This document shows, one piece after another, positions 20,114 through 27,385 of a stretch of DNA of 64,000 bases (positions are counted from its first letter, which is position 1; the number at the start of each line of letters is the position of its first letter). The notes under the pieces were generated by a model, which ran no database searches, was not told the DNA's origin, and worked only from the letters and a program-made list of their open reading frames with translations. The position numbers were made by a program, and so were the translations under genes. The stretch lies in NCBI RefSeq assembly GCF_001982635.1, contig NZ_MKFI01000006.1, positions 417,113 to 481,112 on the forward strand. The letters run 5' to 3'. The DNA is from Bradyrhizobium mercantei. GTDB taxonomy: Bacteria; Pseudomonadota; Alphaproteobacteria; Rhizobiales; Xanthobacteraceae.

Positions 20114-20494
20114 TCACTTGCCCGGGGATTTCAGGAACGCCACGATCCTGGCGCGATCCTCCGCCGAGCGCACGCCGGTATACGGCTTCATGCCGTTGCC
20201 CGACACCACGGCTTCGGGATCCTCGATGAAGTGCAGCAATGTGCGCTCATCCCAGACGATGTCGGATGATTTCATCGCCTGAGAATAGGGAAAGTTCGCA
20301 ACCGATCCGGCCTTGCGGCCGATGATGTCATGCAGGTTGGGGCCGGCGCGGTTGTCGCCATCCTTGACGGTGTGGCAGGTGCGGCAGGAATTGTTGAATG
20401 CCTGCTCGCCCGATACGCCCGCGTCCTGGCCGTAGGACGGCGAGAGCGGCAGGGACGCCAATCCGCATAGGAGGACAATAAATCTTGGTCGCAT
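20114..20494 (-). CDS. class I c-type cytochrome, mitochondrial-like
   Basis: The 126-residue protein has an N-terminal signal peptide (MRPRFIVLLCGLASLPLSPSYG) and one heme motif CRTCH. The segment GPNLHDIIGRKAGSV and the methionine ligand region NGMKPYTG follow. This is the small soluble cytochrome c2/cyt c family that shuttles electrons in the periplasm. It lies alone between the LysM gene (convergent) and the sirtuin gene (divergent), so its partner oxidase or dehydrogenase is not known. Confidence 0.88.
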   Translation of the reverse strand: MRPRFIVLLCGLASLPLSPSYGQDAGVSGEQAFNNSCRTCHTVKDGDNRAGPNLHDIIGRKAGSVANFPYSQAMKSSDIVWDERTLLHFIEDPEAVVSGNGMKPYTGVRSAEDRARIVAFLKSPGK

Positions 20495-20606
20495 CGATCA
20501 CTCCGTCGGAAGTGCCATGCCGTCAACGCAGAGGCGGCGTGAAAGGTCCTCCCACGACGGGCCCCACATCTGGCGCAGACGCGCGCGCCGCACTAGATGT
20601 GCTGCC

Positions 20607-21410
20607 ATGCATCACCCCGCCTTGCAGGATTTCATCGATCGGCACCAACGCCTGTTTGTCCTGACCGGGGCCGGCTGCAGCACCAATTCGGGCATTCCCG
20701 ATTATCGCGACACCGACGGCAACTGGAAGCGGACGCGACCGGTGACGATCCAGGCGTTTTTGGGCGAGGCGGCGACGCGGCAGCGCTATTGGGCGCGCAG
20801 CATGGTCGGCTGGCGGCGGTTCGGCCGGGCCGCGCCGAACGGTGCGCATCGCGCGCTGGCCAAGCTCGAACAGCAAGGCCGCTGCGAACTGCTGCTGACC
20901 CAGAATGTCGACCGCCTGCACCAGGCCGCGGGCAGCCAGCGCGTCATCGACCTGCACGGCCGGCTCGACGTGGTGCGTTGCCTCGGCTGCGGCGCGACGA
21001 TGCCGCGCGAACAGTTCCAGGGCGAGCTGGCGCGGCTGAACCCGGCCTGGATTGCGCTCGATGCCGCCGACGCGCCGGACGGCGACGCCGATCTCGAGCA
21101 GGATTTTTCATCCTTCGTGGTGCCGGCCTGCGAGGCCTGCGGCGGCGTGCTGAAACCCGATGTGGTGTTCTTCGGCGAGAACGTGCCGCGCGACACCGTT
21201 GCGTCAGCGCAGGCGCATCTCGAGCAGGCCGACGCGCTGCTCGTCGTCGGCTCCTCGCTGATGGTCTATTCCGGCTTTCGCTTCGTCCGCATGGCGGAGC
21301 AGCGCGGCCTGCCGATCGCCGCCGTCAATCTCGGCCGCACCCGCGCCGACGACCTGCTCTCGCTCAAGGTCGAGGATAGTTGCGAGACGGCGCTGGCGTT
21401 TCTGCTGTAG
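20607..21410 (+). CDS. NAD-dependent protein deacylase, Sir2 family
   Basis: The 267-residue protein begins at MHHPALQDFIDRHQRLFVLT; an upstream in-frame Met at 20517 is rejected because it only adds basic low-complexity sequence. The NAD-binding motif GAGCSTNSGIPDYR is at residues 21-34, the catalytic QNVDRLHQAAG and LHGRLD follow, and the zinc ligands are CLGC and CEAC. The length and the GAGCS form resemble class II (SIRT4-like) sirtuins more than CobB. It removes acyl groups from lysines using NAD+. It appears monocistronic. Confidence 0.92.
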   Translation: MHHPALQDFIDRHQRLFVLTGAGCSTNSGIPDYRDTDGNWKRTRPVTIQAFLGEAATRQRYWARSMVGWRRFGRAAPNGAHRALAKLEQQGRCELLLTQNVDRLHQAAGSQRVIDLHGRLDVVRCLGCGATMPREQFQGELARLNPAWIALDAADAPDGDADLEQDFSSFVVPACEACGGVLKPDVVFFGENVPRDTVASAQAHLEQADALLVVGSSLMVYSGFRFVRMAEQRGLPIAAVNLGRTRADDLLSLKVEDSCETALAFLL

Positions 21411-21426
21411 ACCGCTGCTGCCTCCA

Positions 21427-21549
21427 CGTCATTGCGAGGAGCGACAGCGACGAAGCAATCCATCGTTCCGCATATGCGGAGGGATGGATTGCTTCGCGGA
21501 GCCTGTCATCGGGCGCGCGTTCGCGCGACCCGTTGGCTCGCAATGACGA
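21427..21549. repeat. palindromic intergenic repeat (GTCATTGCGAGGAGC family), copy 1
   Basis: The outer ends CGTCATTGCG and CGCAATGACG are inverted, and the inner units GAAGCAATCCAT and GGATGGATTGCTTC are also inverted. The right half carries an extra GC-rich piece that begins GGAGCCTGTCATC. Copies of the same family occur near 54515, 56973 and 63610 in this window. Confidence 0.85.
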
Positions 21550-21566
21550 CGGATAGAGTTATCGCA

Positions 21567-21863
21567 CTACGCGCGATGGCGCGGTGACTTGGCCATCGGC
21601 AGATTGGCGTTCCAGTGCGTCCAGCTGACGCTGGCGAGGCTGCCGAGATCCGTCGCCAGCGGGCGGCGGGTGCGGCGCTCGTACTCGGCGATGCAGCGGC
21701 CGGATTCTCCGATCTTGCGCTGCAATTCGTCGATCGTCATCTGCGTGGCGCGGCCGCAATTGGCCTTGCCGAGCTGATCGACCTCGATTTGCTTCAGTGC
21801 CGCGCGCAGCCGCTTCAGCTGCGCGCGTTGCCAGGCGATGTGACTGTCGCTGTCTGCCGTCAT
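21567..21863 (-). CDS. small helical protein at the end of the min operon
   Basis: The 98-residue protein overlaps the minE stop by 4 bp (ATGA arrangement), so it is probably translated with minE. It is predicted mostly helical and charged in its first two thirds (QLKRLRAALKQIEVDQLGKA, then DELQRKIGESGRCIAEYERR), resembling a short coiled coil. The tail is basic. I do not recognise a family. Its context suggests a role linked to division-site placement or a passenger gene. Confidence 0.65.
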   Translation of the reverse strand: MTADSDSHIAWQRAQLKRLRAALKQIEVDQLGKANCGRATQMTIDELQRKIGESGRCIAEYERRTRRPLATDLGSLASVSWTHWNANLPMAKSPRHRA

Positions 21864-22141
21864 GTGGCCGCTACCATCTTTGATCGTTGCACGCCGTTGG
21901 GAACCTCGATGTCGACCTCGAGCATCGAGACGAACTTGCCGCGGTCCATCCGGACCACGACCTTGTCGGGATCGACATCGATATGCTTGGACACCACGCT
22001 CAGGATTTCCGAGCGGAGCGTCTCCAGGAGATCGGGCGCACCGGTCCGGCCGCGCTCGTGCGAAAGCAGGATCTGCAACCGCTCCCGCGCGACGGGCGCC
22101 GATGCAGCGCGGCCACCGAACAGCCGCATTACGTTCATCAT
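21860..22141 (-). CDS. minE: cell division topological specificity factor MinE
   Basis: The 93-residue protein has the N-terminal membrane/MinD-binding part (NVMRLFG, then APVARERLQILLSHER) and the C-terminal topological specificity domain (LRSEILSVVSKHIDVDPDKV). MinE stimulates MinD ATPase and drives pole-to-pole oscillation so that MinC blocks division away from midcell. The start at 22141 overlaps the minD stop by 4 bp. A second ATG one codon later is equally possible. Confidence 0.95.
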   Translation of the reverse strand: MMNVMRLFGGRAASAPVARERLQILLSHERGRTGAPDLLETLRSEILSVVSKHIDVDPDKVVVRMDRGKFVSMLEVDIEVPNGVQRSKMVAAT

Positions 22142-22953
22142 GCCGCCCTCCGTCGCAGCAGCCGGTCCATCAGCCCCTTGCGCTGGACCGGCACGGTCAT
22201 CTCGACCTGCTCCCCCATCAGGCGCCGCACCGCGTCGGTATAGGCCCGCGCCGGTGCGCTGCTTGCAGCGTTCAGCGTGACCGGGCAGCCGACATTGGAG
22301 GCGCGCAGCACGTCCTGGCTTTCCGGGACGATGCCGAGCAGCGGCGTCGCCAGGATTTCCAGGATATCGTCGATCGACAGCATCTCGCCGCGCGCGGCGC
22401 GGCCGGCGTCATAGCGGGTGACCAGGAGGTGCTTCTCGACCCGCTCGCCGCGCTCGGCGCGGACCGTCTTGGAGTCCAGCATGCCGATGATGCGGTCGGA
22501 ATCGCGCACCGACGAGACTTCCGGATTGGTGACGATGATGGCCTCGTCGGCGTAGCGCATCGCGAGCGTCGCGCCGCGTTCGATGCCGGCCGGGCTGTCG
22601 CACAGGATCCAGTCGAACTTGGTCTTGAGGTCGGCGATCACGCGCTTGACGCCCTCTTCGGTCAGCGCGTCCTTGTCGCGGGTCTGCGACGCCGGCAGCA
22701 GCCAGAGGTTCTCCAGCCGCTTGTCGCGGATCAGGGCCTGCGGCAGCTTGGCGACGCCCTGCACCACATTGATGAGGTCGAACACCACGCGCCGCTCCGC
22801 GCCCATCACCAGATCGAGGTTGCGCAGGCCGACATCGAAGTCGATGACGACGACGTTCTGGCCCATTTGCGCAAGCGCCGCGCCAAGCGCGGCGGTTGAG
22901 GTCGTCTTGCCGACCCCGCCCTTCCCAGACGTCACGACCAATACCTTGGCCAT
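22138..22953 (-). CDS. minD: septum site-determining ATPase MinD
   Basis: The 271-residue protein has the deviant Walker A motif GKGGVGKTTSTAALG at the N-terminus, VIDFDVGLRNLDLVMG after it, and DSPAGIERGA as the switch II region. The C-terminal amphipathic helix (VQRKGLMDRLLRRRA) is the membrane-targeting sequence. MinD binds the membrane as an ATP-bound dimer, recruits MinC and is released by MinE. It follows minC after 25 bp, and a purine-rich GGAGAGAGA precedes its start. Confidence 0.97.
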   Translation of the reverse strand: MAKVLVVTSGKGGVGKTTSTAALGAALAQMGQNVVVIDFDVGLRNLDLVMGAERRVVFDLINVVQGVAKLPQALIRDKRLENLWLLPASQTRDKDALTEEGVKRVIADLKTKFDWILCDSPAGIERGATLAMRYADEAIIVTNPEVSSVRDSDRIIGMLDSKTVRAERGERVEKHLLVTRYDAGRAARGEMLSIDDILEILATPLLGIVPESQDVLRASNVGCPVTLNAASSAPARAYTDAVRRLMGEQVEMTVPVQRKGLMDRLLRRRAA

Positions 22954-22978
22954 TCTCTCTCTCCTTGTAGTCAGTCGG

Positions 22979-23689
22979 TCAGTTCAATGGTGTGATGCGC
23001 AGCATTTCGCCCTCGAGCCACGCCTGGGCGGGCCGGTTGCGCAAGCTGTCGGCGATGTCATCTGCGGTCTGGTAGTAGCCGTCGATGGCGAGCAGTTCGG
23101 CCTCGATCTTCTGGCAGAAGATGCGGGCCTGCGAATTGCCGTTGATGCCGGCCATGGCGCGGCCGCGCAGCGTGCCGTAGACATGGATCGAGCCGCCGGC
23201 GACGATCTCGGCGCCGGAGCCGACCGAGCCGAGCACGGTGACGTCGCCCTCGGCGAACACGATCGACTGGCCGGAACGGACCGGGCTCTCCAGCAGCAGC
23301 GACGGCAGCTTGGTCTTGTCCTTGTCTTTGTCCTTCGGCGGCGGCGCCTTCGGCTCGACATGGGTGATCGCGCAAGCGCGGCCGCCGGTCAGCAGCGGCG
23401 GCATGTTGGCGCCGAGCTTCGATTCGTCGACGCCCTCGATGCCGAGGATGCGGATGTTGCGTTCGGCGAGGCTGCCGATCAGATGGGCGATCGCGGCCTG
23501 GCTGAGATCGACGGCCGAGAGGTCGAGCACGATGGGCTTGCCAGTGAAGAAGCCCGGCGACTTCGCCAGCGTCGCGTCGATCTCGGCCAGCCAGGACACC
23601 ACAGGCACGACCGGCGAGAAAACGAACGCGACATAGGAACGGCCGCGCATGCGGACCTGCTGACGTGCGACCTGTTGAGTTGCGTCCAT
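22979..23689 (-). CDS. minC: septum site-determining protein MinC
   Basis: The 236-residue protein has an N-terminal FtsZ-inhibiting domain (about 1-110), a charged Pro/Lys/Asp linker, and the C-terminal beta-helix domain. That domain carries the RSGQSIVFAEGDVTVLGSVG and AGGSIHVYGTLRGRAMAG motifs, which bind MinD. It caps FtsZ assembly near poles. It is the first gene of minCDE plus the small downstream gene. A perfect TTAA-N7-TTAA element 51 bp upstream suggests cell-cycle control by CtrA. Confidence 0.95.
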   Translation of the reverse strand: MDATQQVARQQVRMRGRSYVAFVFSPVVPVVSWLAEIDATLAKSPGFFTGKPIVLDLSAVDLSQAAIAHLIGSLAERNIRILGIEGVDESKLGANMPPLLTGGRACAITHVEPKAPPPKDKDKDKTKLPSLLLESPVRSGQSIVFAEGDVTVLGSVGSGAEIVAGGSIHVYGTLRGRAMAGINGNSQARIFCQKIEAELLAIDGYYQTADDIADSLRNRPAQAWLEGEMLRITPLN

Positions 23690-23739
23690 CGCCCCTGACT
23701 CGGTTGTCTTGTCGAATGGTTAACAATCGGCCCGCATGG

Positions 23740-23754
23740 TTAACCGAAGGTTAA
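23740..23754. promoter_or_regulatory. CtrA-type site TTAA-CCGAAGG-TTAA upstream of minC
   Basis: This matches exactly the alphaproteobacterial CtrA consensus TTAA-N7-TTAA. It lies 51 bp upstream of the minC start, and another TTAA half-site (in GGTTAAC) occurs at 23720-23723. CtrA control of min genes is reported in Sinorhizobium. The assignment here is by consensus and position. Confidence 0.6.
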
Positions 23755-23858
23755 CAGGCGTCAGGGTTTTCACTGATTTGGGACGGCTGATCCTCCGGCA
23801 GCCGTCGCGGGCTGCAAAGCGTTGCTCGGATGCAAGGCCCAGGCGCCAGCGGCGCGGG

Positions 23859-24104
23859 TCAACGCCGCGGTGACCGTTCGGCCTGCACCGATGCATCGAA
23901 CACGGCGCGGCAGGACGGGCTGAGCTGCTCGACCTGGGCGGCCATGCAATCCCTGATCCGGCCGCGATCCGGGATGTAGGCGCCGCACAGCCGCATCGCA
24001 TCGCCCATGCAGGCCTGGCGCTGCATCGATTCGTTCGGGCCGGACTGGGCCAAAGCGGGCGCGATGGTTGCACCGAGAAGGACGAGGGCAAGACGAAGTT
24101 TCAT
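23859..24104 (-). CDS. small exported cysteine-containing protein
   Basis: The 81-residue protein has a clear signal peptide (MKLRLALVLLGATIAPALAQ). The mature part of about 60 residues has four Cys in the pattern QACMGDAMRLCGAY...IRDCMAAQVEQLSPSCRAVF. The two CxxxxxxC-like pairs suggest disulfides in the periplasm. Related short proteins with cysteine-rich repeats are frequent in Bradyrhizobium, with unknown function. It lies 80 bp downstream of a TetR gene in the same orientation. Confidence 0.72.
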   Translation of the reverse strand: MKLRLALVLLGATIAPALAQSGPNESMQRQACMGDAMRLCGAYIPDRGRIRDCMAAQVEQLSPSCRAVFDASVQAERSPRR

Positions 24105-24150
24105 GGATCACTCTCTCACTGGCAGGTTGAAGGGTTGGTCGAGACTGGAT

Positions 24151-24191
24151 GTCACGACGGTTGACGTATTGGTCGTGACTGACGTCACGAC
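24151..24191. promoter_or_regulatory. GTCACGAC / GTCGTGAC repeat cluster
   Basis: The 8-mer GTCACGAC occurs at 24151 and 24184, and its inverted form GTCGTGAC at 24172. The last two make a perfect 8-bp inverted repeat with a TGAC loop (24172-24191) that overlaps the TetR stop codon. The cluster is upstream of the small exported protein gene (start 24104). It could be a regulator site for that gene or a terminator of the TetR gene. Confidence 0.45.
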
Positions 24192-24901
24192 GTGGGCTTG
24201 CGGCCGTCGTTGGCCGCGCGCTCGGCGCCGGCTTGCGATGGCGGAAGGTGCAGAAACGTTGCGACCGTGGTGTCGAGCAGCTCGCTCCACGCCGTTGCGG
24301 GATCGATCTCGGGCGCGAGGCGGCCGAGCAGCATCGGAAAGGCAGGCGGCTGGTTGAGGGCCGCATTGAGCAACGCGAAGAACAGCGCCGGATGGCTGCT
24401 GCGGATGATGCCCGCCGCGATGCCGGCCTCCAGAAGGTCGCGCGCGCTCTCATAGGCCGGACGCAGCAGTTTTTCGGTCACCCGCGTCGAGCGCTCGGGC
24501 GCCTCGGCGCCGTGGCGAACGACGAAGTTCCTCACCTGCGGATGCGCGACGTAGAAGGTGGCGACCGTGACGATGAGATCGCGCAGCCGCTCGCCGAGCG
24601 GCCGGTTCGTGTCGGTCGCGATCGCATGCACCTCGGCCATCACCGGCAGCGCGAGCACCACGATGCGGTCGAGGCAAGCCTCCCACAGCGCGGCCTTGTT
24701 GCCGAAATGGACGCGCACGAGATTCGGCGCGACGCCCGCCGCCGCGGCGACGCTGCGCAGGTCGGCGCCGTCAAATCCCTGGTTGGCGAAGGCCTCGGTC
24801 GCCGCGATCAGCAGCGCCTGGCGGCCGTCCGGCATGTCCTTGCTGCGGCGTCCCCTGGGCCGGGAGACCGGTGCGGTCGCCACCTTGCTCGTATCGATCA
24901 T
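24185..24901 (-). CDS. TetR-family transcriptional regulator
   Basis: The 238-residue protein has an N-terminal TetR DNA-binding domain (ALLIAATEAFANQGFDGADL, then VAAAAGVAPNLVRVHFGNKAALW) and an all-helical ligand domain. About 20 basic residues precede the HTH (RPRGRRSKD). Sensing of a small hydrophobic compound is typical, but the ligand is unknown. A perfect inverted repeat TATATGT...ACATATA lies 10 bp upstream of the start, well placed for autoregulation. No transporter or enzyme gene is divergent from it, so its other targets may lie outside this locus. Confidence 0.88.
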   Translation of the reverse strand: MIDTSKVATAPVSRPRGRRSKDMPDGRQALLIAATEAFANQGFDGADLRSVAAAAGVAPNLVRVHFGNKAALWEACLDRIVVLALPVMAEVHAIATDTNRPLGERLRDLIVTVATFYVAHPQVRNFVVRHGAEAPERSTRVTEKLLRPAYESARDLLEAGIAAGIIRSSHPALFFALLNAALNQPPAFPMLLGRLAPEIDPATAWSELLDTTVATFLHLPPSQAGAERAANDGRKPTS

Positions 24902-24910
24902 CGCTGCCTC

Positions 24911-24932
24911 TATATGTTCAATAGTACATATA
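24911..24932. promoter_or_regulatory. inverted repeat TATATGT-N8-ACATATA, candidate TetR operator
   Basis: Perfect 7-bp arms lie 10 bp upstream of the TetR gene start in an otherwise GC-rich region. A 22-bp operator of this geometry is normal for TetR proteins. Autoregulation is inferred from position. Confidence 0.55.
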
Positions 24933-25102
24933 AACCTTCGGATGCACCGTTCAAGGGGAGCAAGGGCGGAGAAATTTCGACGAAAAATGCCTTTCAGATC
25001 AAAAGGCTAAGTTCGATTTGGAGCGTGTTACGCTCCGGCAGGACCTTCACTCCACTGTCGCCCGAACGCTCGACGGCAGCAGGTGCGCAAGCCCAAACAA
25101 AA

Positions 25103-25128
25103 GAGCCGGCGTCGATCGACGCCGGCTC
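25103..25128 (-). terminator. rho-independent terminator of pstS
   Basis: A perfect inverted repeat has 13-bp GC-rich arms (GAGCCGGCGTCGA and its complement). It is followed, on the minus strand, by TTTTGTTTG. It lies about 30 bp beyond the pstS stop. Confidence 0.8.
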
Positions 25129-25158
25129 CTGCGATTGCGCGTGCTTGAAAGGAACGGC

Positions 25159-26169
25159 TCAGCTCTTGACCTCGGCAGCCCAGGTCTTCTCGATCTGCTT
25201 CACGACGCTGTCGGGCATCGGGATGTAGTCGAGCTCTTCGGCGCTCTTGGCACCCTTGTCGAAAGCGAACTTGAAGAACTTCAGCGCTTCCTTCGAGGCC
25301 GCCTTGTCGGTCGCATCCTTGTGCAACAGGATGAACGTCGAAGCGACGATCGGCCAGGACTTGTCACCCGGCTGGTCGGTCAGGATCAGGTAGTAGCCGG
25401 GCGCGTTGGTCCAGTCGGCGTTCGACGCGGCAGCCTGGAACGCGTCGTTGGTCGGCTGCACGGTCTTGCCGGACTTGTTGATCAGCGCGGTGTAGGTCAG
25501 CTTGTTCTGCTTGGCATAGGCATACTCGACGTAACCGATCGAGTTCTTGGCCTGCGCGATGTTGCCGGCGACACCTTCGTTGCCCTTGGCGCCGACGCCA
25601 ACCGGCCACTCGACGGCAGTGCCGGAACCGATCTTGCTCTTCCAGTCCGGGCTGACCTTGCTCAGATAGTCGGTGAAGTTGAAGGTCGTTCCCGAACCGT
25701 CGGCGCGATGCACGACCGAGATCGCTTCCGACGGCAGCTTGGCCTTCGGGTTGAGCTTCTTGATCGCGGCATCATCCCACTTGGTGATCTTGCCGAGGAA
25801 GATGTTGGCAAGCGTCGGACCGTCGAGCACCAGATCGCCGGCCTTCACGCCGTCGAGGTTCACCACCGGAACGATCGCGCCCATGATCATCGGCCACTGC
25901 GCAAGTCCGTCCTTCTGCAACTGGTCGGACTTCAGCGGCGCGTCGGTCGCGCCGAAGGTCACGGTGTTGGCTTCGATCTGCTTGATGCCGGCACCCGAAC
26001 CAATCGACTGGTAGTTCACGCCGCTGCCCGAATCCTTCTTGTAGGCATCGGCCCACTTCGACAGGACGGGGAAGATAAAGGTCGAACCGGCACCGGTGAT
26101 GTCGGTTGCGAAAGCCGGCGTCGCCATGGCGACCAGACCGGCGGCGACGATTGTCTTGACGAATTTCAT
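25159..26169 (-). CDS. pstS: phosphate ABC transporter substrate-binding protein PstS
   Basis: The 336-residue protein has a signal peptide (MKFVKTIVAAGLVAMATPAFA). The PstS core begins DITGAGSTFIFPVLSKWADAY and carries the phosphate-contact motifs GSGAGIKQI, GATDAPL and RADGSGTTFNFTDYLS. It captures inorganic phosphate in the periplasm for PstCAB. No pstC, pstA, pstB, phoU or phoB gene is adjacent, and a strong terminator follows, so this copy stands alone. A Pho-box-like element lies about 80 bp upstream. Confidence 0.96.
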   Translation of the reverse strand: MKFVKTIVAAGLVAMATPAFATDITGAGSTFIFPVLSKWADAYKKDSGSGVNYQSIGSGAGIKQIEANTVTFGATDAPLKSDQLQKDGLAQWPMIMGAIVPVVNLDGVKAGDLVLDGPTLANIFLGKITKWDDAAIKKLNPKAKLPSEAISVVHRADGSGTTFNFTDYLSKVSPDWKSKIGSGTAVEWPVGVGAKGNEGVAGNIAQAKNSIGYVEYAYAKQNKLTYTALINKSGKTVQPTNDAFQAAASNADWTNAPGYYLILTDQPGDKSWPIVASTFILLHKDATDKAASKEALKFFKFAFDKGAKSAEELDYIPMPDSVVKQIEKTWAAEVKS

Positions 26170-26247
26170 GCTGATCTCCGTGGAAACGCGAAAGGTCTCG
26201 CGCGCAAAATGCTCTCGTTAGCAGCGGCAACGTTTTTTCGAACGCCG

Positions 26248-26265
26248 GTGACGATGGGATGACAG
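26248..26265 (-). promoter_or_regulatory. Pho box upstream of pstS
   Basis: On the minus strand the sequence reads CTGTCAT-CCCA-TCGTCAC. This is two direct half-sites of the PhoB consensus (CTGTCAT-N4-CTGTCAT) with a perfect first and a 5/7 second half. It is about 80 bp upstream of the pstS start. PhoB induction under phosphate limitation is the expected role. Confidence 0.6.
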
Positions 26266-26361
26266 CAGCGCCTAACCTTCGGCCTACATCGAAAGTCCGA
26301 AAACGGCAGGGATCCTGCCATTCGCAGCCCGCTCACGCATGCTGGAGCGTCGCAGCGGTAC

Positions 26362-27348
26362 CTATTCCGCCTTGATGTTGGCCGACTTGACGATCGGCCA
26401 CCATTTCTCGATCTCGGCAGCCTGATGGTCGCGCAGCGCAGCGGGGCTTTGTTTTTCGGGCGGCGGAATCTCCTGCCCGAGTTCGGCGAAGCGTTGCCGG
26501 ACGGCGGGTTCCGCAAGCGCAGCCATCACCGCCTTCGACAGCCCAGACACGATATCGGCCGCCGTGCCCTTCGGCGCCCAGATGCCGTGCCAATAGGCGA
26601 TACAAAGACCCGGCAATCCGGCCTCATCGACGGTCGGAATATCGGATGCCGATGCAAGCCGCGACGGCGCCGTGACCGCAAATGCCTTCACGGTGCCGCT
26701 CTTCACCTGCGGCAGCGAGTTGGAAGCCTGATCGAACATGATGTCGATATGCCCGGCCATCAGATCGTTCAGCGCGGGACCGGCGCCGCGATACGGCACG
26801 AAGGAGAAGTTGGTCTCCGTCAGCTGCTGGAAGAACACGCCGGCGACGTGCGCGCCCGAACCCGGACCCGCGGTGCCCGCCGTCGCCTTGTCGCCATTGG
26901 CCTTGAGCCAGGCGATCAGCTCTTTCAGGTTCTTCGCCGGCAGATCGGGCCGGCCGATGATGAGCTGCGGCCCGCTGGCGATCAGTGCGATCGGCGCGAA
27001 TTCGCGCACGTCATATTGTAGCTGATAGATCGCGCCGTTGAGGCAATGCGTGCCCCAATGCCCGATCGTGATCGTGGAGCCGTCGGGCGTCGCGCGCGAG
27101 GCACGCAGCCCGGCGACGGTGCCGGAAGCGCCCGTGACATTCTCGATGATGACGGGATGGCCGACCGTGCTGCGCATGTATTCGGCGAGGATCCGCGCCA
27201 ACACATCGGTCGGCCCGCCGGCGGCGAACGGCACGATCATGGTGATCGGGCGCGCCATGGTCTCGGTACGCGCGCCGCGCGATGCAAGCGGCAGCGCCGC
27301 CGCGCCGAGCGCAAGTTGCAGGAATGGCCGGCGAGACATGTTGGACAT
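26362..27348 (-). CDS. Bug-family (tripartite tricarboxylate transporter) binding protein
   Basis: The 328-residue protein has a Tat-like signal (MSRRPFLQLALGAAALPLAS). The mature part has the Bug/TctC signature (RPITMIVPFAAGGPTDVLAR) and VAGLRASRATPDGSTITIG. Such proteins bind carboxylates or aromatic acids and hand them to TctAB membrane proteins. No tctA or tctB is present here. It is the third gene of a closely spaced unit dctA-lysR-bug (gaps 24 and 37 bp), divergent from an aromatic hydroxylase cluster, so it may serve as a sensor or scavenger for that pathway's substrate. Confidence 0.87.
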   Translation of the reverse strand: MSNMSRRPFLQLALGAAALPLASRGARTETMARPITMIVPFAAGGPTDVLARILAEYMRSTVGHPVIIENVTGASGTVAGLRASRATPDGSTITIGHWGTHCLNGAIYQLQYDVREFAPIALIASGPQLIIGRPDLPAKNLKELIAWLKANGDKATAGTAGPGSGAHVAGVFFQQLTETNFSFVPYRGAGPALNDLMAGHIDIMFDQASNSLPQVKSGTVKAFAVTAPSRLASASDIPTVDEAGLPGLCIAYWHGIWAPKGTAADIVSGLSKAVMAALAEPAVRQRFAELGQEIPPPEKQSPAALRDHQAAEIEKWWPIVKSANIKAE

Positions 27349-27385
27349 CTGCGTTCCCCTGATGCGGCCTCATGGAGCCGCTGAT

